64,000 bases of DNA from Pseudooceanicola nanhaiensis DSM 18065 (lineage in GTDB: Bacteria; Pseudomonadota; Alphaproteobacteria; Rhodobacterales; Rhodobacteraceae): the NCBI RefSeq assembly GCF_000688295.1, contig NZ_JHZF01000013.1, forward strand, positions 434,001-498,000. Direction: 5' to 3'. The number at the start of each line of letters is the position of its first letter. Position 1 is the stretch's first letter. Under the pieces are notes generated by a model. That model had not been told where the DNA came from. It made no database searches and saw only the letters and a program-made list of their open reading frames with translations. The position numbers and the translations under genes are program-made. Below, in pieces: positions 9,401-17,287 of the stretch.

Positions 9401-11310
9401 GGATCGGCGCGGCCGAGATCACCCCGGCGCCGCTGACGATCACCCCCGACGACGTCACGAAGACCTACGGCCAGAGCGTGACGCTGGACGGCTTCAGCAC
9501 CTCGACGCTCTACTTCTCGGACAGCGTCGACGACGTCACCCTGACAAGCGACGGAACGGCGGGCTCCGCCCCGGTCGTCGGCTCGCCCTATGACATCAAC
9601 GCGTCGGACGCGACCGGCACGGGGCTCGAGAACTACACGATCACCTACGCGACCGGCGATCTGACCGTGACGCCCGCGCCGCTGACCATCTCCGCCAACT
9701 ACCAGACGAAGACCTACGGCACCGCCTTCGACTTCGACGGGAACGAATTCACCGCCACCGGACTGCTCTTCGCGGACAGGATAGAGACCCTCGGGCTCGC
9801 CAGCGACGGTGCGGCGGCCGATGCCCCCGTGGCGGGCGCGCCCTACGAGATCGAGGCGTTCGAGGCCTCCGGCTCGGGGCTCGACAACTACACGATCACC
9901 TATGTCTCGGGCGCGATGACGGTGCTGCGGGCGCCGCTGACGATCACCGCCGACAACCAGACCAAGACCTATGGCGACACCTTCAGCTTCGACGGGACCG
10001 AGTTCACCGCCACCGGCCTGCTCTTCTCGGACAGCATCGACAGCGTCGGGCTGTCGAGTGCGGGCGCCGTGAACGCCGCCACCGTGGCGGGCGGGCCCTA
10101 CGCCATCAATGCCTCGGACGCCTCGGGCACCGGCGCGGGCAATTACGCGATCACCTATGTGCCCGGCACGATGACCGTGGCCCGGGCGCCGCTGACGATC
10201 ACCGCCGACAACCAGATCAAAACCTATGGCGACACCTTCAGCTTCGACGGGACCGAGTTCACCGCCACCGGACTGCTCTTCTCGGACAGCATCGACAGCG
10301 TCGGGCTGTCGAGTGCGGGCGCCGTGAACGCCGCCACCGTGGCGGGCGGGCCCTACGCCATCAATGCCTCGGACGCCTCGGGCACCGGCGCGGGCAATTA
10401 CGCGATCACCTATGTGCCCGGCACGATGACCGTGGCCCGGGCGCCGCTGACGATCACCGCCGACAACCAGATCAAGACCTATGGCGACACCTTCAGCTTC
10501 GACGGGACCGAGTTCACCACCGCCGGACTGCGATTCCCCACCGACACCGTGACCGCGCTCGACCTGTCGAGCGAGGGGGCCGCGGCCGAGGCCACGACCG
10601 AGGGCAGCCCCTACGCGATCACCGGCTCGGGTCCGGTCGGATCGGGGCTGGAGAATTACGACATCAGCATCGTCGACGGAGAGCTGTTCGTGACCGAGAC
10701 GGCCGCGGATCTGCCGCCGCCCCCGCCGCCGGGGCCCGGCGGCCTGCCCAACCCGAACGACACGATCGACATCTCGTTCGGCGTCGGCAGTGACGGCGGT
10801 GGCAGCGTGACGGGCGGCGGGAGCGGTGCCGTGGCGCAGGCGTCACGGGCGCTCGCGCGGACCCGCGATTTCGCCGAAGCGCTCGAGTTCAAGGCCGAGG
10901 CCTGCGGGCAGGGCAGCGGAGACGTGACCCGCTACCTCGCCTGCATGTCCGACGCGATGAACGATTTCTCGAACGAGCTCGACAGCATCTCGGCCGACCT
11001 TCCGCCGGCCATGCAGAACGTGGCCCGGATCGTCGACGCCGCGAAGGCCGGGGTCGACCGCGCCCGGACCCGCGCGGTCCAGCGCCTGGCCGGGGCCACC
11101 ACCGAGGCCGAGCGCGAGGCGATCCGCCGCGATGCCTGGACCGAGGCGGAAACCGCGATGACCAGCGCCGCGACCGAGATCCGCAAGACCATCGCGCTGG
11201 TCCGGGTCGAGGACCCCGAGCTTGCCAGCATCCAGCAGGCGCAGATCACGACTGTGGCAGACGCGATGGATTCCGTCGCCATCACGTTGAGCCGGGTGGC
11301 CGACTTGTGA
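6403..11310 (+). CDS. Filamentous-haemagglutinin-like two-partner-secreted exoprotein (TpsA) with GLUG and MBG repeats
   Basis: This 1635-residue protein begins at ATG 6403 inside the end of tpsB. Residues 24-43 form a signal peptide (RRALVAALLGGVALPGALLA). The next 150 residues are the TPS/haemagglutination-activity domain that the TpsB partner recognises, including NPNGIFIG at 128-135. Beta-helix-type sequence follows. GLUG-like repeats lie at about 700-835 (GGFVGSSSGSI, GGFAGRGDGITDSY, GGFIGTVTGPVTRSYSTG). Five MBG-type repeats (APLTITADNQTKTYG) span about 1009-1430. A proline-rich hinge (PPPPPPGPGG) precedes a helical C-terminal domain of about 145 residues with cysteines at 1501 and 1514. 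The product should be a surface or released adhesin. The four-base overlap with the downstream caspase-fold gene suggests a common function. Confidence 0.88.
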   Translation: MPHQMKSGSAFPAPSVSDPRPRGRRALVAALLGGVALPGALLADPLPTSGTVASGTVGIATPGAQSMVITQGSDRAVVNWDSFSIGSGAHVDIRQPDAGSALLNRVTGDTTSAIHGRLTANGQVHLVNPNGIFIGANGKVDAGSFVASTLNISDDDFLAGRLRYGGTGASGTVRNAGRVTVVPGGYAAFLGGRVRNEGVVTVPMGRIGFASGERVTLDLSGDQFLQVAIPTGGDDDGKALVENSGTASAEGGLIEMRAATAREAVRHAVNLSGVAEARSVSVRNGVITLGGGAGGRVTVSGRATTAAAAPTGAVLTSARPRARPEVRITGAHIDLAGARIDASGAGGGGLIRIGGDFAGAGALPRAETLTADATTEIRADAIGTGDGGRIALWSDLRSDVAARLSARGGDNGGDGGFIEVSSARTLSYSGLADTRAPMGAWGTLLLDPQDIVIDPGAGGEDTLEANLESGNVTLDTFEPSVPDAGDITINANIDWMAETTLTLDADNDIFLNGAINGPNGGFSLFAAGSITPAAAVNVDDFRLFNGSWSQLGTLPAFDVDSFSLSSGATFLRALGGDGGTSPYRLTDIYGVQGVGTLPGDNFVLANDIDASGTLFWSNFDGLGFAPIQSFDAVFDGDQHRISGLYSESGFEGLNNTAMFYNIGSNATVRDLTLSDVEIVGRGAAALAYINNGLIENTRVSGTVTSEGYVTGGLVAINNGTIEDSAISVDVTATHVSDGEVNTVGGFVGSSSGSIARSNTTGSVTVVNSAGAISLDVGGFAGRGDGITDSYSWADVDVSGGSDPDATIAVGGFIGTVTGPVTRSYSTGAVTTSGNATFSTGGFAGRDLSSGGTANNLWDVQSSGQATSAVGTGLSTAQLQDTEAFFGLAAMAGGDFLQVWAPGDTGFYPVNYSTSPVILASPDALSVQYGLTGDASATGTTFGGPDPYVFDAPSDSIDPADLAAIFDDLTFASTNAGTTTFTLDTTSVTSAGGVTHRVIDRIGAAEITPAPLTITPDDVTKTYGQSVTLDGFSTSTLYFSDSVDDVTLTSDGTAGSAPVVGSPYDINASDATGTGLENYTITYATGDLTVTPAPLTISANYQTKTYGTAFDFDGNEFTATGLLFADRIETLGLASDGAAADAPVAGAPYEIEAFEASGSGLDNYTITYVSGAMTVLRAPLTITADNQTKTYGDTFSFDGTEFTATGLLFSDSIDSVGLSSAGAVNAATVAGGPYAINASDASGTGAGNYAITYVPGTMTVARAPLTITADNQIKTYGDTFSFDGTEFTATGLLFSDSIDSVGLSSAGAVNAATVAGGPYAINASDASGTGAGNYAITYVPGTMTVARAPLTITADNQIKTYGDTFSFDGTEFTTAGLRFPTDTVTALDLSSEGAAAEATTEGSPYAITGSGPVGSGLENYDISIVDGELFVTETAADLPPPPPPGPGGLPNPNDTIDISFGVGSDGGGSVTGGGSGAVAQASRALARTRDFAEALEFKAEACGQGSGDVTRYLACMSDAMNDFSNELDSISADLPPAMQNVARIVDAAKAGVDRARTRAVQRLAGATTEAEREAIRRDAWTEAETAMTSAATEIRKTIALVRVEDPELASIQQAQITTVADAMDSVAITLSRVADL
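9427..10692 (+). repeat. Five tandem MBG-type repeat units inside tpsA
   Basis: Units begin at 9427, 9676, 9931, 10186 and 10441, each opening with GCGCCGCTGA, with periods of 249, 255, 255 and 255 bases (83-85 residues). The units at 9931-10185 and 10186-10440 differ at only three bases by direct comparison. The fifth matches them for about its first 80 bases and then diverges. This shows a recent in-frame duplication. Confidence 0.93.
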
Positions 11311-13232
11311 CACACTGGGGCATGTCCCGGCTCATCGCGGTCATCCTGTTCTGGAATCTCTCGGCGCTTTCCGCCATGGCGGAGGGCCGGGTCGCCTTCG
11401 TGCTGGGCAATTCGGACTACACGTCGGTCAGCCCGCTGGAGAACCCCGAGAACGACGCGCTCGACATCTCGGTCGCGCTCGAGGGGCTGGGGTTCGAGGT
11501 GATCCTCGGCTCGAACCTCGACATGGTGCACACCCGCGACGCCATCGCGCGCTTCGCCACGCGGGCGATGAGCGCGGACGTGGTGATGTTCTACTACGCC
11601 GGGCACGGCTTCCAGGTCAGCGGGCAGAACTACCTCGTCCCGGTCGACGCGGCGCTCTCCTCCATCGAGGATCTGCCCGACCAGACGGTGCCGCTCACCG
11701 ACATCATCGGCGCGATGGAGCAATCCGAGGGGATGAAGCTCGTCTTCCTCGATGCCTGCCGCGACAATCCCTTCGGCGTCGGCCTGCCGGGCGCCGATTC
11801 CGGGCTCGCCCGGGTCGGGACCGCCGCCAATTTCATGTTCGCCTATGCCACCCAGCCGGACAACGTCGCCTATGACGGCACCGGCCGGAACTCGTTCTTC
11901 ACCGAGGCGATGCTGAACCACATCTACACCCCCGGCCAGGACCTGTCCGAGCTGATGGTCGCGGTCCGGCGCGACGTGCTGGCTGCGACCGGCGGGCGTC
12001 AGGTCCCGTGGGAGAACTCCTCGCTCACCCGGCTCTTCCAGTTCGACCAGAGCCCCGTGACCGCCTCGGAGGAAACGCTCCTCTGGCAGGTGGCGGCCAG
12101 CGAGAAGGACGCGGGGCTTATGCAGCTCTACGTCGACCGCTACCCGCAGGGCGCCCATGTCGAGGACGTGGTGGCCTTTCTCGAAACCGGCACGCGGACC
12201 CGCGCGATCGGGATGCGCGACGAACGGGCCGAGGCCGAGCGTCTGTGGACCCTCGCCCGGCGCTCGCGGATGCGGCCGCTGCTGGAATATTACCTCGCCC
12301 GCTACCCCGACGGCGCCGACGCGCCACAGGCGCAGCGCCTGCTCGACCTGATCCCGCGGGTCGAGGACAGCAGTCCCGGCGCGCTCTGCGAACGGCTGGC
12401 GACCCATCCGCGCGACGCCACGGCCGCCAATGCCGGCGTGCCCTTCGAACGGCTGCGCCAGAACGCGCTCGCCGCGATCCAGGCCTGTTCCGCCGCCGCC
12501 GTGCAATCGCCGGAACTGCCGCATTACACCGCCCTTCTGGCGCGGGCGACTGCGGCTTCGGGCGATCTCGACCGGGCCGTCCGGCACTACAAGAGCGCCG
12601 CGGACCGCGGCGACCTGCGCGCCATGGTCAGCCTCGCGCAGCTGCTCGAGACCGGCACGGGTGTGCCGCAGGACCTTGCCGGGGCGCAGGCGCTCTATGA
12701 ACGGGCGGCCGAGGGCGGCAGCCCGGACGCGATGATCAACCTCGCCGTCTCGCTCTTCCAGGGTGACCGCGGCGCGCCGGATCCGGAGCGGGCCATCGCC
12801 CTTCTGCGCCGCGCGGCCGAGGCCGGCTCGGCCAAGGCCGTCTTCAACCTCGGCGTGCTGGCGCAGGACGGCGCGGTGGACAGCCCGGCCGATGCGCTCG
12901 ATTACTTCCGCCGCGCCGCCCGCGACGGCGAGAGCGACGGCTATCGCGCCGCGGCGATCCTGCTCGACGAGGGGCGCGGCGTGGACCGCGACCCCGCAGA
13001 GGCCTCCGTTCTGCTGCTGCGCGGGGTGGCCGAGGACCGCGGCACGCTGATCCGCCAGCTGACCGGATCGACCACCGAATGGTCGCGCGACACGCTCAAG
13101 GCGGTGCAGGAGCGGCTGAAGCAGGCAGGCTACTACGCCGGCACGCTCGACGGCCTGCCCGGCCCCAACTTCAACGCCGCGCTGGAAAAATGGCGCAATG
13201 GCGGCTTCAAGCCCGAGGTTCTGGTGAACTGA
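11307..13232 (+). CDS. Exported caspase-fold (peptidase C14) protein with Sel1 repeats and peptidoglycan-binding-like tail
   Basis: The protein is 641 residues from a GTG at 11307 that overlaps the tpsA stop codon (GTGA); an ATG at 11322 is an alternative. The first 25 residues form a signal peptide ending LSAMA. Residues 27-250 are a caspase p20 domain with the histidine H100 in FYYAGHGF and the cysteine C151 in FLDACRDNPF. A mixed region follows, then Sel1-like helical repeats at about 510-610 (HYKSAADRGDLRAMVSLAQLL and similar, each about 36 residues). The end resembles a peptidoglycan-binding type 1 helix bundle (VQERLKQAGYYAGTLDG). The likely site is the periplasm. Placement directly after the secreted adhesin suggests it trims or activates that protein or its pore; this is inference. 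The YYAGHG and DAC motifs match the first caspase-fold protein, but the C-terminal halves are unrelated. Confidence 0.88.
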   Translation: MTHWGMSRLIAVILFWNLSALSAMAEGRVAFVLGNSDYTSVSPLENPENDALDISVALEGLGFEVILGSNLDMVHTRDAIARFATRAMSADVVMFYYAGHGFQVSGQNYLVPVDAALSSIEDLPDQTVPLTDIIGAMEQSEGMKLVFLDACRDNPFGVGLPGADSGLARVGTAANFMFAYATQPDNVAYDGTGRNSFFTEAMLNHIYTPGQDLSELMVAVRRDVLAATGGRQVPWENSSLTRLFQFDQSPVTASEETLLWQVAASEKDAGLMQLYVDRYPQGAHVEDVVAFLETGTRTRAIGMRDERAEAERLWTLARRSRMRPLLEYYLARYPDGADAPQAQRLLDLIPRVEDSSPGALCERLATHPRDATAANAGVPFERLRQNALAAIQACSAAAVQSPELPHYTALLARATAASGDLDRAVRHYKSAADRGDLRAMVSLAQLLETGTGVPQDLAGAQALYERAAEGGSPDAMINLAVSLFQGDRGAPDPERAIALLRRAAEAGSAKAVFNLGVLAQDGAVDSPADALDYFRRAARDGESDGYRAAAILLDEGRGVDRDPAEASVLLLRGVAEDRGTLIRQLTGSTTEWSRDTLKAVQERLKQAGYYAGTLDGLPGPNFNAALEKWRNGGFKPEVLVN

Positions 13233-13290
13233 CGCGCCCGGCGCGGGCGGTTGTCCGGACATCTGCGCGAAGGGGGGAGGGTGAGAAGGA

Positions 13291-13366
13291 TGGTGCCGCT
13301 GAAGGGACTCGAACCCCCGACCCCATCATTACGAATGACGTGCTCTACCAGCTGAGCTACAGCGGC
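13291..13366 (-). tRNA. tRNA-Thr (anticodon CGU)
   Basis: Read on the minus strand, the 76 bases fold as a full cloverleaf. The acceptor GCCGCTG pairs with CAGCGGC, the D arm is GCTCAGCTGGTAGAGC, the anticodon stem is CGTCA/TGATG with loop TTCGTAA (anticodon CGT, reading ACG), and the T loop is TTCGAGT. The 3' CCA is encoded. The T stem has two G-T pairs at its base. Confidence 0.95.
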
Positions 13367-13414
13367 ATCCTTCTCAGGCCGTGCCTGACGGCACCCCAGG
13401 CGCCGTGAGCCGGG

Positions 13415-13443
13415 GCTATAGCATCGGCTGGACGGCTCGAAAA
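13415..13443 (-). promoter_or_regulatory. Probable tRNA-Thr promoter
   Basis: On the minus strand an extended -10 element (TGCTATAGC, with TATAGC at 13420-13415) lies about 50 bases before the tRNA. A weak -35 (TTTTCG, 13443-13438) is spaced 17 bases. It sits between the hemY stop and the tRNA, so the tRNA need not depend on readthrough. Confidence 0.4.
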
Positions 13444-13451
13444 GGGCAATT

Positions 13452-15002
13452 TTACCCCTTCCGCGCGGAACCCTCCGACCGCGCCGCGGCCTCGTCCGGC
13501 GGCAGGATCTCGGCATCCGGGACATCTGCGGCGGCTTCCGGCATGGCGGGTTCCGGGGCCGGCGCGGGATGCGGTGCGGCCTGCGGCGCGGGCGGCTGTC
13601 CGGACGGCTCGGCGCGGGGCTCGTCCAGCTTGCCGACGATCAGCGGCAGGGTGGCGCTCGACATCAGGGTCGAGAATTCCGAGGCCGGGGCCTCGCGCCA
13701 GGCCAGCGTGTCGAAGGCGCCGCAATTGGTGCAGACCGGGACCCATTCGCCGTGGATATGGCCGCATTTCTCGCAGGTCCACTGCGGCCCGCGCGAGGCC
13801 GAGACGGCCCGCGTCAGCCAGCCGCGCACCACCGCGTCGGGCTTGCCCTCGCCGCGTTCGACGGCGGCCATGATCGACAGGGTCCGGGCGTCCGGGCTTT
13901 CCACCGCCAGGTCGCCGAGTGCGCGCCGCGCCTCGGGGAAATCCTCGTCCGCGAGGTAGAGCTCGGCCAGAAGCAGGCGCGTCTCGCGATGCTCGGGGTG
14001 CGATTTCGTCAGGGCCTTGTAGCGCTTGAGTCGCGCCTTCGGATCCTCGTCGGGCTCGATCTCCGCGAAGGCGGCGGCGAGGTCGGGGTGCGGATGCACC
14101 TCCCAGGCCTTCTTCAGCACCCGGGTCGCGTATTTCGGCTTGTCCTGCGCGATGTAGCTGCGCGCGGCCATGACCGCGGCGGGGATCAGGTCGGGTGACA
14201 GGCGGTTCGCCTCGATCGCGGCCTCGCGGGCCTCGATCGTGTTGCCCTCGTCGAAGACCCCCTTCGCCTCGGACAGGGCCAGCACGGCGTCGCGCCGCTT
14301 GTGCACGTCCCGCGGCAGGGCGCCGTGGCGGAGCTTGGCGTTCAGGGTCGCGCGGGCGCCCTTCCAGTCCTCCTTTTGGGCCTGCAATTGCAGCAGCGTG
14401 TCCTGCACCTCGCGATGCGCGGGCTTCAGGGCGAAGGCCTTCTCGGCCAGCTTCATCGCCGTCTCGGTGTCGCCGTCCGACAGTTTCTGCTTCATGATCC
14501 CGCGCACGCCCACGAAGCGCGTCCGGTCATCGGCCAGAAGGGCCTTGTAGGCATCCTCGGCCTTCTTGCGGTCGCCGGCCTGTTCGGCCGCCTGCGCGAT
14601 CAGCAGCGTCGTCAGTTCGGGGCTGTCGAGGTATTTCTGCGCCTTCTGCGCCTTGGCCATCGCCAGCCGCGATTCGCCCGACGCCAGCGCGATCATCCCG
14701 TCCCGCACCGCCTGATAGCCCTTCCGCTCGCGGTTGCGGTCGAAATAGCGCGACATCGCGGTCTCGTCGCCGTTGATGAAGCGCAGCACCGCGACCAGCA
14801 GGCCGAGCAGCTTGATCAAGACCCAGACCGCGAGGATCAGCACCAGGAGCGAGATCACGGCCGTCAGCGTGTTCAGGTTGTATTCGACCGACCCGATGGC
14901 GATCCGCACCGAGCCGTCCAGTTCCAGGAGGTAACTCGCGAACATCGTGGCGGCGGCCACGATCAGGACGAAGAGAACGATTTTCACGAGCGACCAGAGC
15001 AT
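13452..15002 (-). CDS. hemY: HemY-like inner-membrane TPR protein with C-terminal zinc-ribbon motif
   Basis: The protein has 516 residues. Two membrane segments lie near the N-terminus (about 3-22 and 45-72), followed by the HemY_N-type region and TPR-like helical repeats (about 100-400), the plan of the haem-biosynthesis-associated membrane protein HemY. It is not protoporphyrinogen oxidase; its exact role in tetrapyrrole metabolism is unsettled. The C-terminus carries CEKC and CTNC (C410, C413, C424, C427), a four-cysteine metal-binding knuckle, then a Pro/Ala-rich tail. The arrangement hemD-mic60-hemY on the minus strand supports the name. A stable hairpin occupies the gap to mic60. Confidence 0.82.
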   Translation of the reverse strand: MLWSLVKIVLFVLIVAAATMFASYLLELDGSVRIAIGSVEYNLNTLTAVISLLVLILAVWVLIKLLGLLVAVLRFINGDETAMSRYFDRNRERKGYQAVRDGMIALASGESRLAMAKAQKAQKYLDSPELTTLLIAQAAEQAGDRKKAEDAYKALLADDRTRFVGVRGIMKQKLSDGDTETAMKLAEKAFALKPAHREVQDTLLQLQAQKEDWKGARATLNAKLRHGALPRDVHKRRDAVLALSEAKGVFDEGNTIEAREAAIEANRLSPDLIPAAVMAARSYIAQDKPKYATRVLKKAWEVHPHPDLAAAFAEIEPDEDPKARLKRYKALTKSHPEHRETRLLLAELYLADEDFPEARRALGDLAVESPDARTLSIMAAVERGEGKPDAVVRGWLTRAVSASRGPQWTCEKCGHIHGEWVPVCTNCGAFDTLAWREAPASEFSTLMSSATLPLIVGKLDEPRAEPSGQPPAPQAAPHPAPAPEPAMPEAAADVPDAEILPPDEAAARSEGSARKG

Positions 15003-15030
15003 GGGCGGGCTTCCTGAATTGCTTTGCGTC

Positions 15031-15054
15031 TGGCCGGGCCTCCTGGCCCGGCCA
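15031..15054 (-). promoter_or_regulatory. Intercistronic hairpin between mic60 and hemY
   Basis: TGGCCGGGCC (15031-15040) and GGCCCGGCCA (15045-15054) pair over ten bases with a four-base loop. No T-run follows in the minus-strand direction, so it more likely affects mRNA processing or stability than termination within the operon. Confidence 0.45.
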
Positions 15055-15068
15055 ATGGGTGGGGCCGC

Positions 15069-16442
15069 TCAGCTGTCGCTGAGGCTGGCGTTCAGTTCCT
15101 CGGCGGCGGCGATGGCGTTGCGCCGGGTCTCGGCCTGTTCGATCCAGCCGGAGAGTTCGGCGCGGGATGCGTCGGGCAGCGTCTCGAGCTCGGCGAGGGC
15201 ATCGCCCAGCCGTCCGGCCTTCAGCGCGCCCTCGGCACGCGAGAGCACGGCGTCGGCATCATCGCCATCGCGCGGTTCCAGCGAACGGGCCCCCAGGTTG
15301 TCCCTGAGGAAATCACCGATCGACCGGCCGCCCGCATCGTTCGCCCGTGCGGCCGACAGGGCACGGCGGGCGGCGTCCGGATAGGCCGCGCGCAGGTCGG
15401 CGAGGGAGGGCACGCCGCTTTCGGCATTGGCCGCCAGCGCTTCGGGCACCTCCATCCCGGCCTCCTGCAGATCGGCCAGAGCCGCGGCATAAGGCGCGCC
15501 GGTGTCGAGGGCCGAGAGGATCCGCGTCAGCGCGGCGCGTTGCATCGTGGCCGCGGCGGTGGCGTTGGCGTCGCTCTCCATCTGCCGGGCGTCTTCGATC
15601 AGCGCCTCGACCTCGGTCCGCTGGTCCTCCATCGCCTGCCGCAGGCGGTCAAGCTCCTGTTCATAGGCCGCGATCGCCTCCTGGGAGACGCTCTCGGTCA
15701 CGGGCCGCTTCTCGAGCGCGGTGATCCGCTCGGCCGCTTCGGACATGTCGCCGGCCATCACGTCGAGCCGGTCCTGCACCGCGGAGAGATCCGAGCCGAA
15801 GCCGTCGAACCGCTCATCCAGGGACGAGAGATCGGGGCCGGCCTCAACCTGCGAGCGGAGCTGGTCGATCGCGGCGGCCTGATCGGACTGCCGCGTCTCG
15901 AGTTCGTCCAGCCGGTTGGCGGAGGGGTCGGCGCCGCCGAACATCAGGTAGGCCAGGCCGAAGCCGAGCGCCGCGGCGATGACCCCGCCCAGAAGCGCCG
16001 GGAAGAAACCGCCGCCGCTGCGGTCGCGCGCCATCGGGGCCGCGGCCGGCGTGGGGGGCGCGGTCGCGGCTTCGGCAGCCGGAGAGGGCGCTGCGGCGGC
16101 GCCGGTGGCAGCCGCCGCGCCATAGGTCCGCGCCATCGAGGCCGGACGCGGGTCATGCCGCACCGATTCGAGGTGGACGTCAGGCCGAGCGGCGACGGCC
16201 GCGGTTGCGGCTGCGGCCGCGGTTGCGGGCCGCGGATCATGTTCGACCGCCTCGACCTGCAGGTCCGGGCGCGGGTCGCCCGCCTCTCCGCCTGTCGGCG
16301 TATCGCCGGCCTGGGCGCTCATCACCGCGTCCGAGCCCTCCGTCGCCGGGACCTCGGGCGTGCCGGTCGCCGCGTCACCGGGGGCGGCGGCTCTGTCGTC
16401 CTTGGCATCCTTGCCGGTCGAAGAAGCTTTCTTTGCAGACAC
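15069..16442 (-). CDS. Alphaproteobacterial Mic60 (mitofilin-domain) inner-membrane protein
   Basis: This 457-residue protein has the plan of bacterial Mic60, the relative of the mitochondrial crista-junction protein that shapes intracytoplasmic membranes. A long disordered Ala/Pro-rich N-terminal part (1-140) is followed by one membrane helix (about 146-166, [19 protein letters not shown]), a coiled coil (about 175-300) and a C-terminal mitofilin-like helical domain ([20 protein letters not shown]). The N-terminal part holds a duplicated motif, [11 protein letters not shown] and [11 protein letters not shown], separated by about 25 residues. The start is the ATG at 16442. It sits between hemD and hemY, the position used to recognise these genes in alphaproteobacteria. 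The conserved domain is weak in sequence, so the call rests on architecture and context together. Confidence 0.8.
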   Translation of the reverse strand: MSAKKASSTGKDAKDDRAAAPGDAATGTPEVPATEGSDAVMSAQAGDTPTGGEAGDPRPDLQVEAVEHDPRPATAAAAATAAVAARPDVHLESVRHDPRPASMARTYGAAAATGAAAAPSPAAEAATAPPTPAAAPMARDRSGGGFFPALLGGVIAAALGFGLAYLMFGGADPSANRLDELETRQSDQAAAIDQLRSQVEAGPDLSSLDERFDGFGSDLSAVQDRLDVMAGDMSEAAERITALEKRPVTESVSQEAIAAYEQELDRLRQAMEDQRTEVEALIEDARQMESDANATAAATMQRAALTRILSALDTGAPYAAALADLQEAGMEVPEALAANAESGVPSLADLRAAYPDAARRALSAARANDAGGRSIGDFLRDNLGARSLEPRDGDDADAVLSRAEGALKAGRLGDALAELETLPDASRAELSGWIEQAETRRNAIAAAEELNASLSDS

Positions 16443-16492
16443 GTCGCGACCCTCTCAATTCCGTATGTGCCGCCGGGGCAGCATGGGGGACA

Positions 16493-17215
16493 TTACTTTG
16501 GCGTCCGGCCGCCCTCAACCCGCGCGGCCAACTCGATACTCTCAACCGTCGCCTCCAGCATGGAGCGGAAATCCATCTGACCGGCAATGGTGCATTTCGT
16601 CCGGGGCCAGTCTCCGAGCGCGCTGGCGACCGCATCGCTCATCGCAACGATATAGACCGGTGCCGCGGACTTTTCACCCTGTGCCAGAAGTTTGGCGCTG
16701 CGGGGCGAGAAGACCGGCGCCACCACGGGGGCCTCGCCGTCCAGCAGCGCGCGCGCCTCGGCGCTCAGCGGCTGCGCCTCCTGCGCATAGACCACGCGGC
16801 CCTCGGCGGCGATGCCGGCCTCGCGCAGACGGGCAGAGACATCGACCCGCACGTGCCGGCCGTGAAGATGCAGCCAACGTCCCTCGGGTGCCTCGCTCCG
16901 GATCAGTGCCTCGAGCGCCACCGCATCGCCCTCCGCGAAGCGCGCGGGCATGCCGGCCGCCCGGGCCTCTTCGGCGGTGCCGGGGCCGACGCAATAGCAG
17001 GGCCGTGCCGGGCCGTTCAGCTCCCGGTAGGCCCGCACCCCGTTGCGCGAGGTGAAGATCACCCCGTCCACGTCGTCCATGTTCGGCAATGTCCCGTCCG
17101 TCACGATCCGCATAAGTGGAGAGACAACCACCGGCACCGCGATGCGTTCCGTCAGCGCGGCCGCGAAGGCAGCGCTGTCCGGGGCCGGGCGGGTGAGCAG
17201 GACGGTCGGCGTCAT
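16493..17215 (-). CDS. hemD: Uroporphyrinogen-III synthase
   Basis: HemD closes hydroxymethylbilane to uroporphyrinogen III, the common precursor of haem, siroheme and (bacterio)chlorophyll. The 240-residue protein begins at ATG 17215 with [17 protein letters not shown], the typical N-terminal LLTRP motif, and has [15 protein letters not shown] and [14 protein letters not shown], the positions of the family's TSxNGV and VG.xTA motifs. HemD is poorly conserved, and the neighbours mic60 and hemY strengthen the call. The reading frame stays open upstream as far as 17719, but that part is antisense to tsaD and is not included. The intergenic gap to the divergent tsaD is only 72 bases, so their promoters must lie close together. 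Confidence 0.85.
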   Translation of the reverse strand: MTPTVLLTRPAPDSAAFAAALTERIAVPVVVSPLMRIVTDGTLPNMDDVDGVIFTSRNGVRAYRELNGPARPCYCVGPGTAEEARAAGMPARFAEGDAVALEALIRSEAPEGRWLHLHGRHVRVDVSARLREAGIAAEGRVVYAQEAQPLSAEARALLDGEAPVVAPVFSPRSAKLLAQGEKSAAPVYIVAMSDAVASALGDWPRTKCTIAGQMDFRSMLEATVESIELAARVEGGRTPK

Positions 17216-17287
17216 GAGGGCGAAGCCATTGTTTGCGTGACCTTCCGGTGTTACCTGCCGTGCAGGCTGGGCGCAACGGACAGGACA

